Below, piece by piece: positions 1 to 8,318 of a DNA stretch of 34,804 nt; position 1 is the first letter of the stretch; each line of letters starts with the position of its first letter. The position numbers and the translations under genes are program-made. The notes beneath the pieces were generated by a model that had not been told where the DNA came from, made no database searches, and was given only the letters and a program-made list of their open reading frames with translations. The DNA is from Acetobacteraceae bacterium (GTDB lineage Bacteria; Pseudomonadota; Alphaproteobacteria; Acetobacterales; Acetobacteraceae): the NCBI GenBank assembly GCA_003133065.1, contig PKZM01000076.1, positions 43,693 through 78,496 of the forward strand, given 5' to 3'.

Positions 1-28
1 TCCGTTCGCTCGCCGGAAAGGTTCGGCT

Positions 29-1042
29 GTGAACGGGGAGGGGCCGGTTGGGCAGTCGATCAGAATTGGATTTGGATTCTTTCGGGCCGCAACACTGGTG
101 CTGGCGATGTTCTGGGCCAGCGGAAATATCCATCCGGTGCCGCCGGGCAGCCAGGCCGTGGTGCTGCGCCTGGGGCGGGTGGTGCGCGTGCAGCAGGCCG
201 GCCTCGTACTGGCCTGGCCGCGGCCCATCGAGCAGGTGATCACCCTGCCCAGCGGCGAACGCCAAATGACGCAGAAAATCGCGGCCCACGCCGGCACCAT
301 GACCGCCATCTCGGACGATCCCGCGGCGGCGGACGTGCCGCCGGATGCCGGTCTGTTCCTCACCGGCGACGGCGGCGTGGTGTTGCTGGATGCCGCCCTC
401 ACCTGGCGGATCTCGGATGCCGCCGCCTATTACGTGGGACAGGACCATGTGGCCGCGGCTCTGCGGCGGCTATTCCTTGAGGCGGCCGTCAGCGTCGCTT
501 CACGGCATGAGCTGGACGATTTCCTCGCCGTGCGGCCGGAACGCGCCAACGATCCCCAGGCCCAGGCCGCCCGCGGCGCGGTACGCGGCGAACTGGTGGC
601 GGAAATGAACCAGGGTCTGGCGGCGCTGGCGGCCATGGGCGGCGATCTGGGGATCGAGGTCACGCGCGCCGACATCACGGCGATGTTGCCGCCCGCCGCC
701 AAATCGGCCTTCGACGCGGTGCTGGAATCCGCCCAGCGCGCCGATCAGGGCCTGGCCAGCGCCCGCACCGATGCCGCGCACGTGCTGCAACAGGCCGACC
801 GTGACCGCGATCGCATCCTCACCGGCGCCCATGCGGCAGCCAAGGAGCGCGTGGAAGTGGCACGCACCACCACCGCCTCGCTGAGTGCGCTGGAGGCCCG
901 GATGGAACCATCCACCCGGCCGGCGCTACTGGATCAGCTCTACCGCGACAAGATCGCCGCCGTGCTGCACCAGGCCGGCGGTGTCTCGACGGTGGATGCG
1001 AAGAGCGTGAGCCGGGTCATCCTGTCTGGAGCCCCACAATGA
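29..1042 (+). CDS. HflK-like SPFH/prohibitin-domain membrane protein
   Basis: A 337-residue protein with one N-terminal membrane segment (about residues 13-31). The following stretch, VPPGSQAVVLRLGRVVRVQQ, is typical of HflK/HflC-type SPFH proteins. The SPFH domain runs to about residue 215. An alanine- and charge-rich helical region (about 220-310) follows, as in proteins that form membrane rings. HflK/HflC usually hold FtsH, but there is no ftsH here. The GTG start at 29 has GGAAAG eight bases upstream. The stop overlaps the ATG of the P-type ATPase gene by four bases (ATGA), so the two are probably co-translated. I infer a scaffold or regulator of that transporter. A partner SPFH gene could lie just outside the window. 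Confidence 0.8.
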   Translation: MNGEGPVGQSIRIGFGFFRAATLVLAMFWASGNIHPVPPGSQAVVLRLGRVVRVQQAGLVLAWPRPIEQVITLPSGERQMTQKIAAHAGTMTAISDDPAAADVPPDAGLFLTGDGGVVLLDAALTWRISDAAAYYVGQDHVAAALRRLFLEAAVSVASRHELDDFLAVRPERANDPQAQAARGAVRGELVAEMNQGLAALAAMGGDLGIEVTRADITAMLPPAAKSAFDAVLESAQRADQGLASARTDAAHVLQQADRDRDRILTGAHAAAKERVEVARTTTASLSALEARMEPSTRPALLDQLYRDKIAAVLHQAGGVSTVDAKSVSRVILSGAPQ

Positions 1043-2961
1043 GCGCCTCGCTCGCCACTGCCGATGTCATCCCCGAGGCCGCGCCACGACGCGGCCTGCT
1101 TGCTCAGGCGGAACGTGTGGTGCTGGCGATCCGGCTGACTCTGGCGATGTTTTCCGCCGGCCTGCTGGTGCTGGCGCTGGCGTGGCAATGGGCATTCCCC
1201 GCCGATACGGCGCTGGCCAACCTGATCGCAGGTGCGGCGGCGGTGCTGGTGACAGCGCCGGTCCTGGCCGCGGCCTGGCATAGCCTGCGCCATCCGAGCC
1301 TGCACGGCATTACCGACCGGCTGATCGCGCTGGCACTGGTGGGGGCCTGGGCGAGTGGGGATCTGATGACGGCGGCGGTGCTGCCGATCGTGATGATCCT
1401 CGGCCATGTGCTGGAGGAGCGTAGCCTGCTGGGCTCGCGCGAGGCGATCGGGGCGCTGTCGAAACTGGCGGAGACCTCGGCGCGGCGCCTGCGCGCCGAT
1501 GGCGGCGTGGAGGTGGTGCAAACGCGGACGCTCCGCCCCGGCGATCTGATCGAGCTGCGGGCCGGTGACCGGGTGCCGGCGGACGGGATCGTGCGCGATG
1601 GCGCGGCCAGCCTGGATACCGCGTCCCTCACCGGTGAGTCGGTGCCGGTGGATGTGCAAGCCGGTGCGCGGGTGATGGCCGGCTCCATCGACACCGATGG
1701 CCGGCTGGTGGTGGAGGTGGAGCGTGTGGGTGGGGACACCACACTCGGAAAGATCATTGCCCTGATGCGTACGGCGGAGCAGGCCAAGCCGCCGATCACC
1801 CGGCTGCTGGAGCGCTATGCGGGGCAATATATGGTGCTGGTGATCCTGGTGGCGGCCGGCACCTGGTTCGCGAGCGGCGACAGCATGGCGACTCTGGCGG
1901 TGCTGGTCGCCTCCTGCCCCTGCGCGCTGGTGCTGGCGGCGCCGGCCACCGCCATTGCCGCGATAGCGGTTGCGAGCCGGCACGGCATTCTGATCAAGGG
2001 CACGGCGTTTCTGGAGCATATGGCCGATGTGAATTCGGTGGTGTTCGACAAGACCGGCACGCTGACCACAGGCGCGCTGACGCTGACAGAGATTAAGTCT
2101 GAGCCGGGCGCCGACCCGGATGCGATGCGGCTGCTCGCGGCGAGCCTGGGGTCGGCGAGCAGCCATCCCGTCAGCCGCGCCGCCCGCCAGGCGGCAGGGG
2201 CGGCGGCGTTGCCAGGCATTGCGGCGGTGCGGGAGGCCGGCGGCTTTGGCGTGACCGGCATGATCGGGGACGAGGTGGTGGCATTTGGGCGGCCGGATTT
2301 GTTCGTGCGGCTGGGCGTGTCCCCCTCCGCTGTGCCCGCGCATGAGGGGCCGATTGCCGGGCTGAGCCGGGGCGGAATTTTCCTGGGGTGGCTGCTGTTT
2401 GCCGATCAGCCGCGGGCGGAGGCGGCGGAGGCTTTGGCAGGGCTGCGGCGGTTAGGGCTTGGCCGGCAGATGCTGCTGACGGGCGATCGGGCGGCGGTTG
2501 CGGCGAAGATTGCCGTCGGCTTGGGGATTGTGGAGGTGCAGTCCGATGCCTTGCCGGAGGCGAAGATGCGGCGGGTGCTGGCGGAGGCGGAAGCCGGGTA
2601 CCGGCCTTTGGTGGTGGGTGACGGCATCAACGATTCGCTGGCGTTGAAGGCGGGGGCCGTGGGGATTGCGATGGGCGCGCAGGGCACGGATGTGGCGCTG
2701 GCGTCGGCGGATTTGGTGCTGATGAGCAGCGATCTGCGGCGGTTGGGCACGGCGGTGCGGCTGAGCCGGCGATGCCGCCGGACGATTGCCGTCAATGTCG
2801 GACTCGGCCTTGGCTGGACGCTGGTGCTGATGGCGCTGGCGGCCACGGGGGAACTGGGTGCCGAAGGTGCCGTGGTGGCCGCGTTGCTGCACAATCTCTC
2901 GACGTTCCTGGGCGTTGCCAACGCCGGGCGCCTGATGCTGTTCGACGAGCCCTTAAAGTAA
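1039..2961 (+). CDS. Heavy-metal (P1B-type) P-type ATPase lacking an N-terminal metal-binding domain
   Basis: A 640-residue cation pump. The actuator loop has LTGESVPV. The transmembrane CPC motif is C293-P-C295. The phosphorylation site is D337 in DKTGTLT. An SSHPVSRAA segment matches the HP motif of P1B ATPases, and the hinge is GDGIND at 527-532. The N-terminus goes straight into membrane helices, with no HMA domain and no CxxC. The last helix reads LLHNLSTFLGVAN, where Zn/Cd pumps usually have Asp-x-Gly and Co-type pumps HEG. The metal is therefore uncertain: CPC points to Zn/Cd/Cu-like soft metals. It overlaps the SPFH gene by four bases. A hairpin repeat follows directly after the stop. 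Confidence 0.88.
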   Translation: MSASLATADVIPEAAPRRGLLAQAERVVLAIRLTLAMFSAGLLVLALAWQWAFPADTALANLIAGAAAVLVTAPVLAAAWHSLRHPSLHGITDRLIALALVGAWASGDLMTAAVLPIVMILGHVLEERSLLGSREAIGALSKLAETSARRLRADGGVEVVQTRTLRPGDLIELRAGDRVPADGIVRDGAASLDTASLTGESVPVDVQAGARVMAGSIDTDGRLVVEVERVGGDTTLGKIIALMRTAEQAKPPITRLLERYAGQYMVLVILVAAGTWFASGDSMATLAVLVASCPCALVLAAPATAIAAIAVASRHGILIKGTAFLEHMADVNSVVFDKTGTLTTGALTLTEIKSEPGADPDAMRLLAASLGSASSHPVSRAARQAAGAAALPGIAAVREAGGFGVTGMIGDEVVAFGRPDLFVRLGVSPSAVPAHEGPIAGLSRGGIFLGWLLFADQPRAEAAEALAGLRRLGLGRQMLLTGDRAAVAAKIAVGLGIVEVQSDALPEAKMRRVLAEAEAGYRPLVVGDGINDSLALKAGAVGIAMGAQGTDVALASADLVLMSSDLRRLGTAVRLSRRCRRTIAVNVGLGLGWTLVLMALAATGELGAEGAVVAALLHNLSTFLGVANAGRLMLFDEPLK

Positions 2962-3033
2962 AAGTTCTTTGCTTCTTTCTTTCCAGAAAGAAGAGTCTTT
3001 CTTCTTCCAATAGAAAAGAAGCAAAAGACCTTT
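2960..3033. repeat. AT-rich hairpin repeat, copy 1 (inverted pair)
   Basis: Left arm AAAAGTTCTTTGCTTC and right arm GAAGCAAAAGACCTTT are near inverted repeats. The left half contains a CTTCTTTC/GAAAGAAG hairpin. It fills the gap between two convergent genes (ATPase and TadG-like) and may act as a two-way terminator. Confidence 0.8.
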
Positions 3034-3073
3034 GACGCGCTATTTCGGACGCCCCGCAAGCCGCGCCGCGTTG

Positions 3074-4522
3074 TCAGTTGGAGAGGCGGGTGGCGCTGCT
3101 GATGGCCTGGCCGACCAGGGTGGTCATGGCGTTCTGGATGTCGGTGGGCGAACTCGCCTGAACGAAGTCGCTGGGGGAGGATGCGCAGGAGGTCAGCGAG
3201 CTCACCAGGCCGGGGCTGGCGGTGCCGTTGATATAGGGGGCGAGTTGCACGTTGTTGCCGGGCAGGGAGATGCTGTCGGAGGCGTAGGTCGTGTAGAGAA
3301 CGAAGACCGTGTAGCCTTTGTTCTTCATCACCTGGCAGACAGCGGGGTTGATCGGTCCTTCGGTGGTGGGGATGGCTTGCGGCCAGGTATCGTCCTCCAT
3401 CCCGTCAGTGACCAGGATCAGCGCGCGTTTGGGCGACGCCGACGTGCTGCCGTCGCCTGAATCCGGGAGCAACGCGGCGATGTCGTTGAAGGCGCTGCCG
3501 AAATTCGTGTCGATCTGCGTGTCGATGCCGACGGTGGGGGTGATCGTCGAGAGCGACGCGATCGCCGCGGCCGCGCCCTTGCCGCTGCCGCCGTTGTCGA
3601 TGGTGGTTTCGGAATAGACCGTTTGCAGGTACGAGGAACTGGCCATGTTGACGCCGCCGAAGGTGAAGACCCCGACGCTGAGCTGGTTGAGCACGGTCTC
3701 CAGGCTGACCATTTCCTGAATGCCGGCGGTGGTGGCGGTCTGCACCACATCCCACCGCAACGTGATGGCGGCAGCGCCGCTCGTGGTGCGGGTGAGTGCG
3801 AAATAATCGGTCTGGTTGGTTCCGCTCGATGTCGCTTTCCAATGACAGGCGAAATCGCATTGTGGAATGCTGGTGCCGATTCCGTCCGGCACGGACGCGG
3901 CGTTGCCCGGCACCGCCAGCCAGGTGAGGATCTTCGCTTCCAGGCTGGCCTCGGCGGAAGCGGTTGCGGCCAGCATCATCGAGGCGGTGTTGTCGATCAG
4001 GAAATCGACGGTGCCGAACTGGTTGATCGTGATGGTGGCCTTGGAGGTGTTGGCGATCTGGGCACCGGCCGCGCGTGACCAATTGAAGAGCTGGCCCAGA
4101 ACCAGGGGCACATTGGCCGTATAGGCGACAGTGACGGTGAAGGTGTTGCCGGATTGCGAGATCGTCTCGGTGGCGGTGGCATTGCTGGCATTGGTCAGGA
4201 TGCCGACCTGGGCGTTCCACCAGTCCAATGCCGCCTGCTCGCCTTTGGCGACGTAGCCTGTCTTACCAGCGGCATAATCGGCGCCGGCTTCGCGCGCGCC
4301 GGCGAAGGCGGCGGAGTCCGCGGCGAGATCGAGTTCCGCCTTGGCCTGCAAGACCCAGTCGAAATCCACCGCAAGTCCCACCAGCATCATGATCGGTACC
4401 AGGCCGCTGGCGAACATGACCGTGACGGCGCCACGCCGACGGGCCAGGCGCGCATGGCCGGGCAGGGCCCGCCGCATCCCGGGGGGACTAAATATAGCCG
4501 GGGCAGACATTGGGATCAGCAC
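3074..4522 (-). CDS. TadG-like pilus assembly protein with VWA domain
   Basis: A 482-residue protein. After a basic stretch (LARRRGAVTVMF) comes one membrane helix (about residues 31-53) followed by a polar helix, KAELDLAADSAAFAGA. This is the TadE/TadG-type leader seen in minor pilins of Flp/Tad systems. A von Willebrand A domain follows, with a MIDAS-like D177-x-T-x-S181 in FLIDNTASM and a later LILVTDGMEDD strand. The listed start is GTG at 4522, overlapping the upstream gene by 35 bases. ATGs at 4510 or 4477 are equally possible, because none has a clear ribosome site. It is the last gene of a three-gene set and probably acts at the cell envelope in pilus biogenesis or adhesion. Confidence 0.8.
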   Translation of the reverse strand: MLIPMSAPAIFSPPGMRRALPGHARLARRRGAVTVMFASGLVPIMMLVGLAVDFDWVLQAKAELDLAADSAAFAGAREAGADYAAGKTGYVAKGEQAALDWWNAQVGILTNASNATATETISQSGNTFTVTVAYTANVPLVLGQLFNWSRAAGAQIANTSKATITINQFGTVDFLIDNTASMMLAATASAEASLEAKILTWLAVPGNAASVPDGIGTSIPQCDFACHWKATSSGTNQTDYFALTRTTSGAAAITLRWDVVQTATTAGIQEMVSLETVLNQLSVGVFTFGGVNMASSSYLQTVYSETTIDNGGSGKGAAAAIASLSTITPTVGIDTQIDTNFGSAFNDIAALLPDSGDGSTSASPKRALILVTDGMEDDTWPQAIPTTEGPINPAVCQVMKNKGYTVFVLYTTYASDSISLPGNNVQLAPYINGTASPGLVSSLTSCASSPSDFVQASSPTDIQNAMTTLVGQAISSATRLSN

Positions 4523-5195
4523 TGGTGTCGTAGGTGATGTAGCTGGAAACGATCGATCGCTGATTGAAATAGGCGGTCTGGTAGATGGTGAAAGAGCCGG
4601 TGATCAGATTCAGGAAGAAGGGCGTAAACTGCACGCGCACATCGACCACGAGCACCGACGAGAGCGAACTGCTCATCCCCGAGGTTGGAACCGTGGTCCA
4701 GTGATCGCCGGTATTGGAACCGCGCTGCGTTCCTGTCGGCGTGGTCTGGTTCACCACGCCGCATGGCCGGTACACGTCCATGCCGTAACTCAGCGGCACG
4801 CTCCAAGCCATGTTGGCGGTGTAGTTCGGCTCCGTGCCGGTGAAGACCACATCCGATATCGTCACGGCGAAGGTCGGGTTGCCGACGAGGCTGCGCAATT
4901 GCGGCAGGATGGCGAAGATGACCGATTCCGCCTGTTGCGCCTGGGTCGGCGTCAGCGAGGTGGTCTGGTTGGGCTGTATCGCGAGGAGGGTGGCGATTTC
5001 GCCCACCTGCTGCGCGACTTCGATGCTGCGCCGCTGCATGACGATGGCCTGCGTGGTGTCCATCGCGCCGATGGCGATGGACAGCATCACCGGGCTGATC
5101 ACGGCGAACTCCACCGCCGCGATGCCCGACTTGCGTGGCCAGAGGGAGCTTGCCCTTGTGCTGCCGGGTTGAGCGGGTTTCCTCCTGCTTAGCAT
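4488..5195 (-). CDS. TadE/TadF-like pilus minor protein
   Basis: About 235 residues from the ATG at 5195, whose codon overlaps the stop of the upstream gene in ATGCTAA. A much longer open frame exists, but its first 103 codons are the antisense-like shadow of the upstream gene. After a basic lead comes WPRKSGIAAVEFAVISPVML, the TadE signature of a Gly-x-AAVEFA leader running into a hydrophobic helix (about residues 24-45). The rest is a secreted or periplasmic domain with no motif I recognise. Gene order and overlap indicate translation coupled to its two Tad neighbours. Confidence 0.8.
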   Translation of the reverse strand: MLSRRKPAQPGSTRASSLWPRKSGIAAVEFAVISPVMLSIAIGAMDTTQAIVMQRRSIEVAQQVGEIATLLAIQPNQTTSLTPTQAQQAESVIFAILPQLRSLVGNPTFAVTISDVVFTGTEPNYTANMAWSVPLSYGMDVYRPCGVVNQTTPTGTQRGSNTGDHWTTVPTSGMSSSLSSVLVVDVRVQFTPFFLNLITGSFTIYQTAYFNQRSIVSSYITYDTSADPNVCPGYI

Positions 5196-5782
5196 CCCAC
5201 CGTATCCGGGCCAGTGAAAGATTCGTTGACAAAGCCCATCGATGAGGTGGTGACGCGAACGCGCGATGATCCCGACAGGACAGACATGCCGGGGACCAGC
5301 ATGCCGACGACGGTGGGAGAGACGTAAACGGCCTGGACCAGCATGAGCTGGCCAGGCGTGCCCGCGCAGTAGGCATAGCCGGAGGTGTTCAGCACACCAC
5401 CGGTGGTTGGCGTCGTGAGCTGCTGCGTGTAGAAATCGGTCGTTACGGGTTGCACGCCTATCGTGATGGCGTTGCAGTTCAGCAAGCCGGCAGCGACCGG
5501 ACATACGTATTGCGATTGAAACGCGGCGGCACTGGCGGCACTTTGGCCGGCACCGATCTGCACCCGGCGCGACGTTTCAGCCACAACGTAGTCCAGCGCG
5601 GTCTGCATATAGAAGTCGAGGCCGACCTCGAACAGAAAGAGAAAGAACATCAAAAACGGCACGCCAAGCACGGCGAATTCCACCGCGGTGGTGCCTGCTC
5701 TTCCGGTTCTGCTGCCCCGTTTCAGCAGGCGAAGGATGTTCTTCCCCGCCACGAGGTAATGCCGGCGATCGACCCAATTCAT
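5189..5782 (-). CDS. TadE-family pilus protein
   Basis: 197 residues from the ATG at 5782. The frame stays open to 5947, but the extra 55 residues look non-coding. The N-terminal part is basic (RLLKRGSRTGRAG) and is followed by TTAVEFAVLGVPFLMFFLFL, a classic TadE leader and helix (about 31-53). The helix continues into a polar amphipathic segment and a Cys-containing exported domain. It is the first gene of the three-gene Tad set. No Tad ATPase, secretin or prepilin peptidase gene lies nearby, so the rest of the machine must be elsewhere if it exists. Confidence 0.78.
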   Translation of the reverse strand: MNWVDRRHYLVAGKNILRLLKRGSRTGRAGTTAVEFAVLGVPFLMFFLFLFEVGLDFYMQTALDYVVAETSRRVQIGAGQSAASAAAFQSQYVCPVAAGLLNCNAITIGVQPVTTDFYTQQLTTPTTGGVLNTSGYAYCAGTPGQLMLVQAVYVSPTVVGMLVPGMSVLSGSSRVRVTTSSMGFVNESFTGPDTVGC

Positions 5783-6100
5783 TCCATCCAGCTCTGCGGT
5801 CAGGCAATGACGACAATACCTGATAGCAGGATGAAACCAGGTGCACAACAAAAATTGAGATTGCCACATCTCAAAAACCGTCCGAACCACCAAGATGTGT
5901 TGAGCGAGGGAGGATTGCGCGTGCGCCGCGCAGAGCGCCACAGCCAATAACTATTAATTGGCGAAAGGCTGACGAAAGAAAAGCCGATTTCTGTCGGGCG
6001 CGCGCGTTTTCGCAACGCTGCTGCAACAGGCGTGACGCCAGAAAATGGTCTAGAGCCTTGTTCCCACGGGCATCTTTATCGGTTGGGGTTAGGTGGTGCC
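5783..6100. other. Intergenic region upstream of the Tad genes
   Basis: 318 bases between the pqqE stop and the first Tad gene. It is more AT-rich than the flanking genes and should hold the promoter of the leftward Tad set. A short imperfect palindrome, CCAATAACTATTAATTGG (5944-5961), is the only structure I can point to. I see no convincing gene. Confidence 0.4.
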
Positions 6101-7189
6101 CTAGGTGACGCGTGCTTTTTCGATGCGGCGGAAGACATAGGCGCCGGGACCGGATTCACGCACCGCCGCTTGCATCACGCCATGATCGGGCGACAGCTCG
6201 CAGGCGGGGTCGGTGGCGGTGAGGTCGCCCAGCAAGGCGAAGGCCTGGCACCGGCAGCCGCCCCAGTCGATCTCGCGGCGGTCGCAACTGCGGCAGGGTT
6301 CACGCATCCAGGCTGTGCCGCGGAAACGCAGGAACGCGTCCGCCTTGTGCCAGATGTCGGAAAGGGTCGTCTCGCGCACGGAGGGGAACACGAATCCGGG
6401 CAGGGTTTCGGCGGCGTGGCAGGGCATGGCGCGGCCCGAGGGGGAGATGTTGATGAAGCGCTGCGCCCACCCGCCCATGCAGGCTTTCGGGCGTGCCGCG
6501 TGATAGTCCGGCACCACGTAGTCGATCACCATGCGGCCGGCGAGGCGCAGCCTGGCGGCCTCAACCGCCTCGGTCGCGGCTTCAAGCTGTGCGCGGGTCG
6601 GCAGCAGGGCCGCGCGGTTGACCAGGCCCCAGCCGTAATACTGGACATGGGCGATCTCCGTACGCTCGGCGTGCAGGGCCTCGGCCATGTCGATCATCTG
6701 CGGGACGCGGGCGACGTTTTCGCGATGGACGACGAAGTTGACGGTGAGCGGCAGGCCTGCCTGGCGGATGCGGGCGGCGGCGGCCTGTTTTTTGGCGAAG
6801 GCGCCGCGGCTGTCGCCGATCATGTCGTTGCCCGCGGCGTCGCTATCCTGGAAACTGAGCTGGATATGGTCGACGCCGGCGGAGGTGAGCGCCGCCATGG
6901 CGCGGTCGTCGAGCGTGACGCCGGAGGTGATGATATTGGTGTAGAGCCCGAGGGCCGAGGCATGCCGCACGAGTTCGGGCAGGTCGCGGCGGACCAGGGG
7001 TTCGCCGCCGGTGAAATGGATTTGCAGGATGCCGATGGCAGACGCCTGGTCCAGCACGCGCCGCCAGGTTTCGGTATCCAACTCGGTCGACGCGCGCTCC
7101 AGTTCCAGCGGGTTGGAGCAATAGGGGCAGGAAAGCGGGCAGCGATGCGTGAGCTCCGCGATCAGGCCCAACGGCGGCGGTGCCATCAT
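6101..7189 (-). CDS. pqqE: PqqE, radical SAM PQQ peptide cyclase
   Basis: 362 residues. PqqE is a radical SAM/SPASM enzyme that joins the Glu and Tyr side chains of the PqqA peptide, with PqqD as chaperone. The 4Fe-4S motif is C17-x3-C21-x2-C24 (HRCPLSCPYCSNP), followed by IHFTGGEPLVR. The C-terminal part carries the SPASM cysteines (CMGGW, MPCHAAE, EPCRSCDRREIDWGGCRCQ). Two ATG codons stand in tandem (7189 and 7186) and neither has a strong ribosome site. It lies 97 bases after pqqD, and a hairpin repeat occupies that gap. Confidence 0.95.
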   Translation of the reverse strand: MMAPPPLGLIAELTHRCPLSCPYCSNPLELERASTELDTETWRRVLDQASAIGILQIHFTGGEPLVRRDLPELVRHASALGLYTNIITSGVTLDDRAMAALTSAGVDHIQLSFQDSDAAGNDMIGDSRGAFAKKQAAAARIRQAGLPLTVNFVVHRENVARVPQMIDMAEALHAERTEIAHVQYYGWGLVNRAALLPTRAQLEAATEAVEAARLRLAGRMVIDYVVPDYHAARPKACMGGWAQRFINISPSGRAMPCHAAETLPGFVFPSVRETTLSDIWHKADAFLRFRGTAWMREPCRSCDRREIDWGGCRCQAFALLGDLTATDPACELSPDHGVMQAAVRESGPGAYVFRRIEKARVT

Positions 7190-7231
7190 GTGATGTCGCC
7201 CGCTTGCCGGGCGCTGATGCCAGCGAGGCGT

Positions 7232-7276
7232 AAAAGTCTTTTTGCTTCTTTTTCTTCAGAAAAAGAAGATTCTTTT
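7232..7276. repeat. AT-rich hairpin repeat, copy 2 (single)
   Basis: AAAAGTCTTTTTGCTTC followed by a ten-base-pair stem CTTCTTTTTC/GAAAAAGAAG with a TTCA loop. It sits inside the pqq gene set, between the pqqD stop (7287) and the pqqE start (7189), where it could reduce expression of pqqE. Confidence 0.8.
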
Positions 7277-7286
7277 CGTTTGCTGG

Positions 7287-7568
7287 TCATAGTTTGACGG
7301 CGCCGCGGCTGGCGAGGTCGGCGAGCATGGTTTGCACGTCGGCGCGGATTTGCTCCGCCGGGGCGGCGAAGCGGGCGGCGAGGTCGGCGGCGATGGCGTC
7401 GACGCTGCGGGTTCCGTCGATCAGCTTGAGCACTTCCACCGCGTGTTCATCGGGCACGAACATGCGTTCCGGGCCGAGGATGACCCAGGCGCCGCGCACC
7501 TGATCGAAGCGGAATTTGTGGCCGCGGCCCAGGGTGGGGATGGGGCTGGCGAGCGTGTCGGCGGTCAT
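7287..7568 (-). CDS. pqqD: PqqD, PqqA-binding chaperone
   Basis: 93 residues, the normal length. PqqD is a small winged-helix RiPP recognition element that presents PqqA to PqqE. Recognisable stretches are GHKFRFDQVRGAWVILGPER and the DGTRSVDAIAADLAARF helix. The ATG at 7568 overlaps the pqqC stop in ATGA. A longer open frame reaches back to 8009, but that part is a shadow of pqqC. Confidence 0.93.
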   Translation of the reverse strand: MTADTLASPIPTLGRGHKFRFDQVRGAWVILGPERMFVPDEHAVEVLKLIDGTRSVDAIAADLAARFAAPAEQIRADVQTMLADLASRGAVKL

Positions 7569-8299
7569 GCGGGGATGAAGGCGCCGGGCGGGGGGGTGGC
7601 CGGAGTGACATAGGCATGTTCCAGCGCATCGAGCTGCGCCCAGAGAACATCGCATTTGAAGCGGAGGGCGGCGAGCACGGCCTGCTGCTCCGCCGCGGTG
7701 CGGGCGTGACGCTGCACATAGGCCAGGGCGAAATCGGAATCCTGGGGGGCCTGGGTGAGGCGGGGGGTGAAATAGGCGAGCGTTCCTTCCGTGATCCAGT
7801 CGTAATTGGCGAGCATGCCGGAGACGCGTTCGGCGATGATCTTCGGCGAGAAGAGCTCGGTGAGCGACGAGGCGACCGCTTCCAGGACCGTGCGGTCGCG
7901 CACGAAGGCGACATAGGCATCCACCGCGAAGCGCGTTGCGGGCAGGATACCGGTGCCGGACTGCACGTAGTCGCGGTCCAGGCCCACACCTTCGGCGAGT
8001 TTCAGCCAACGGGCGACGCCGCCGGTGTTGGGGGCATCGCCGTCATGGTCCACCAGGCGGCGGCGCCATTCGCGACGCAGCTCCGCGGTGGGAAGGCGGG
8101 CCAGCAGAGTGGCATCCTTCACCGGGATGGTCGCCTGGTAATAATAGCGGTTCAGCGCCCAGGCCTGAACCTGGCCACGGGTCAGGCCGCCGGCGTGAAG
8201 CAGGCGGTGGAACGGATGATGGATGTGGTAGCGCTCTGCACCGATGGCGCGCAGGGCATCGGCCAGATCTTCGGGCGACAGAAGCGTTTCAGTCAGCAC
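7565..8299 (-). CDS. pqqC: PqqC, pyrroloquinoline-quinone synthase
   Basis: About 244 residues. It catalyses the last step of PQQ synthesis, a cofactor-free ring closure and oxidation. It is an all-helical protein of the haem-oxygenase-like fold. Conserved segments include ERYHIHHPFHRLLHAG, ALNRYYYQATIPVKD and LVDHDGD. I choose the GTG at 8299: GGAG lies nine bases upstream, and the product begins LTETLLSPEDLADALRAIG, as in other PqqC proteins. The frame is open to a GTG at 8371, but that would add residues not typical of the family. It overlaps pqqD by four bases. Confidence 0.93.
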   Translation of the reverse strand: MLTETLLSPEDLADALRAIGAERYHIHHPFHRLLHAGGLTRGQVQAWALNRYYYQATIPVKDATLLARLPTAELRREWRRRLVDHDGDAPNTGGVARWLKLAEGVGLDRDYVQSGTGILPATRFAVDAYVAFVRDRTVLEAVASSLTELFSPKIIAERVSGMLANYDWITEGTLAYFTPRLTQAPQDSDFALAYVQRHARTAAEQQAVLAALRFKCDVLWAQLDALEHAYVTPATPPPGAFIPA

Positions 8300-8318
8300 G
8301 ATAGGGCGCTCCGATACG

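Noticed and set aside
940-2343. 467-codon leftward open frame opposite the P-type ATPase
   Set aside because: It is antisense to a clear ATPase, rich in Arg/His/Gln as GC-rich shadows are, and matches no family.
2960-3033. Hairpin repeats as classical intrinsic terminators
   Set aside because: The stems are AU-rich and not followed by a clean U-run in a fixed orientation, so they are listed as repeats with terminator function only as a hypothesis.
6032-7297. 421-codon rightward open frame opposite pqqE
   Set aside because: Antisense to pqqE; the end is made of hairpin-repeat residues.
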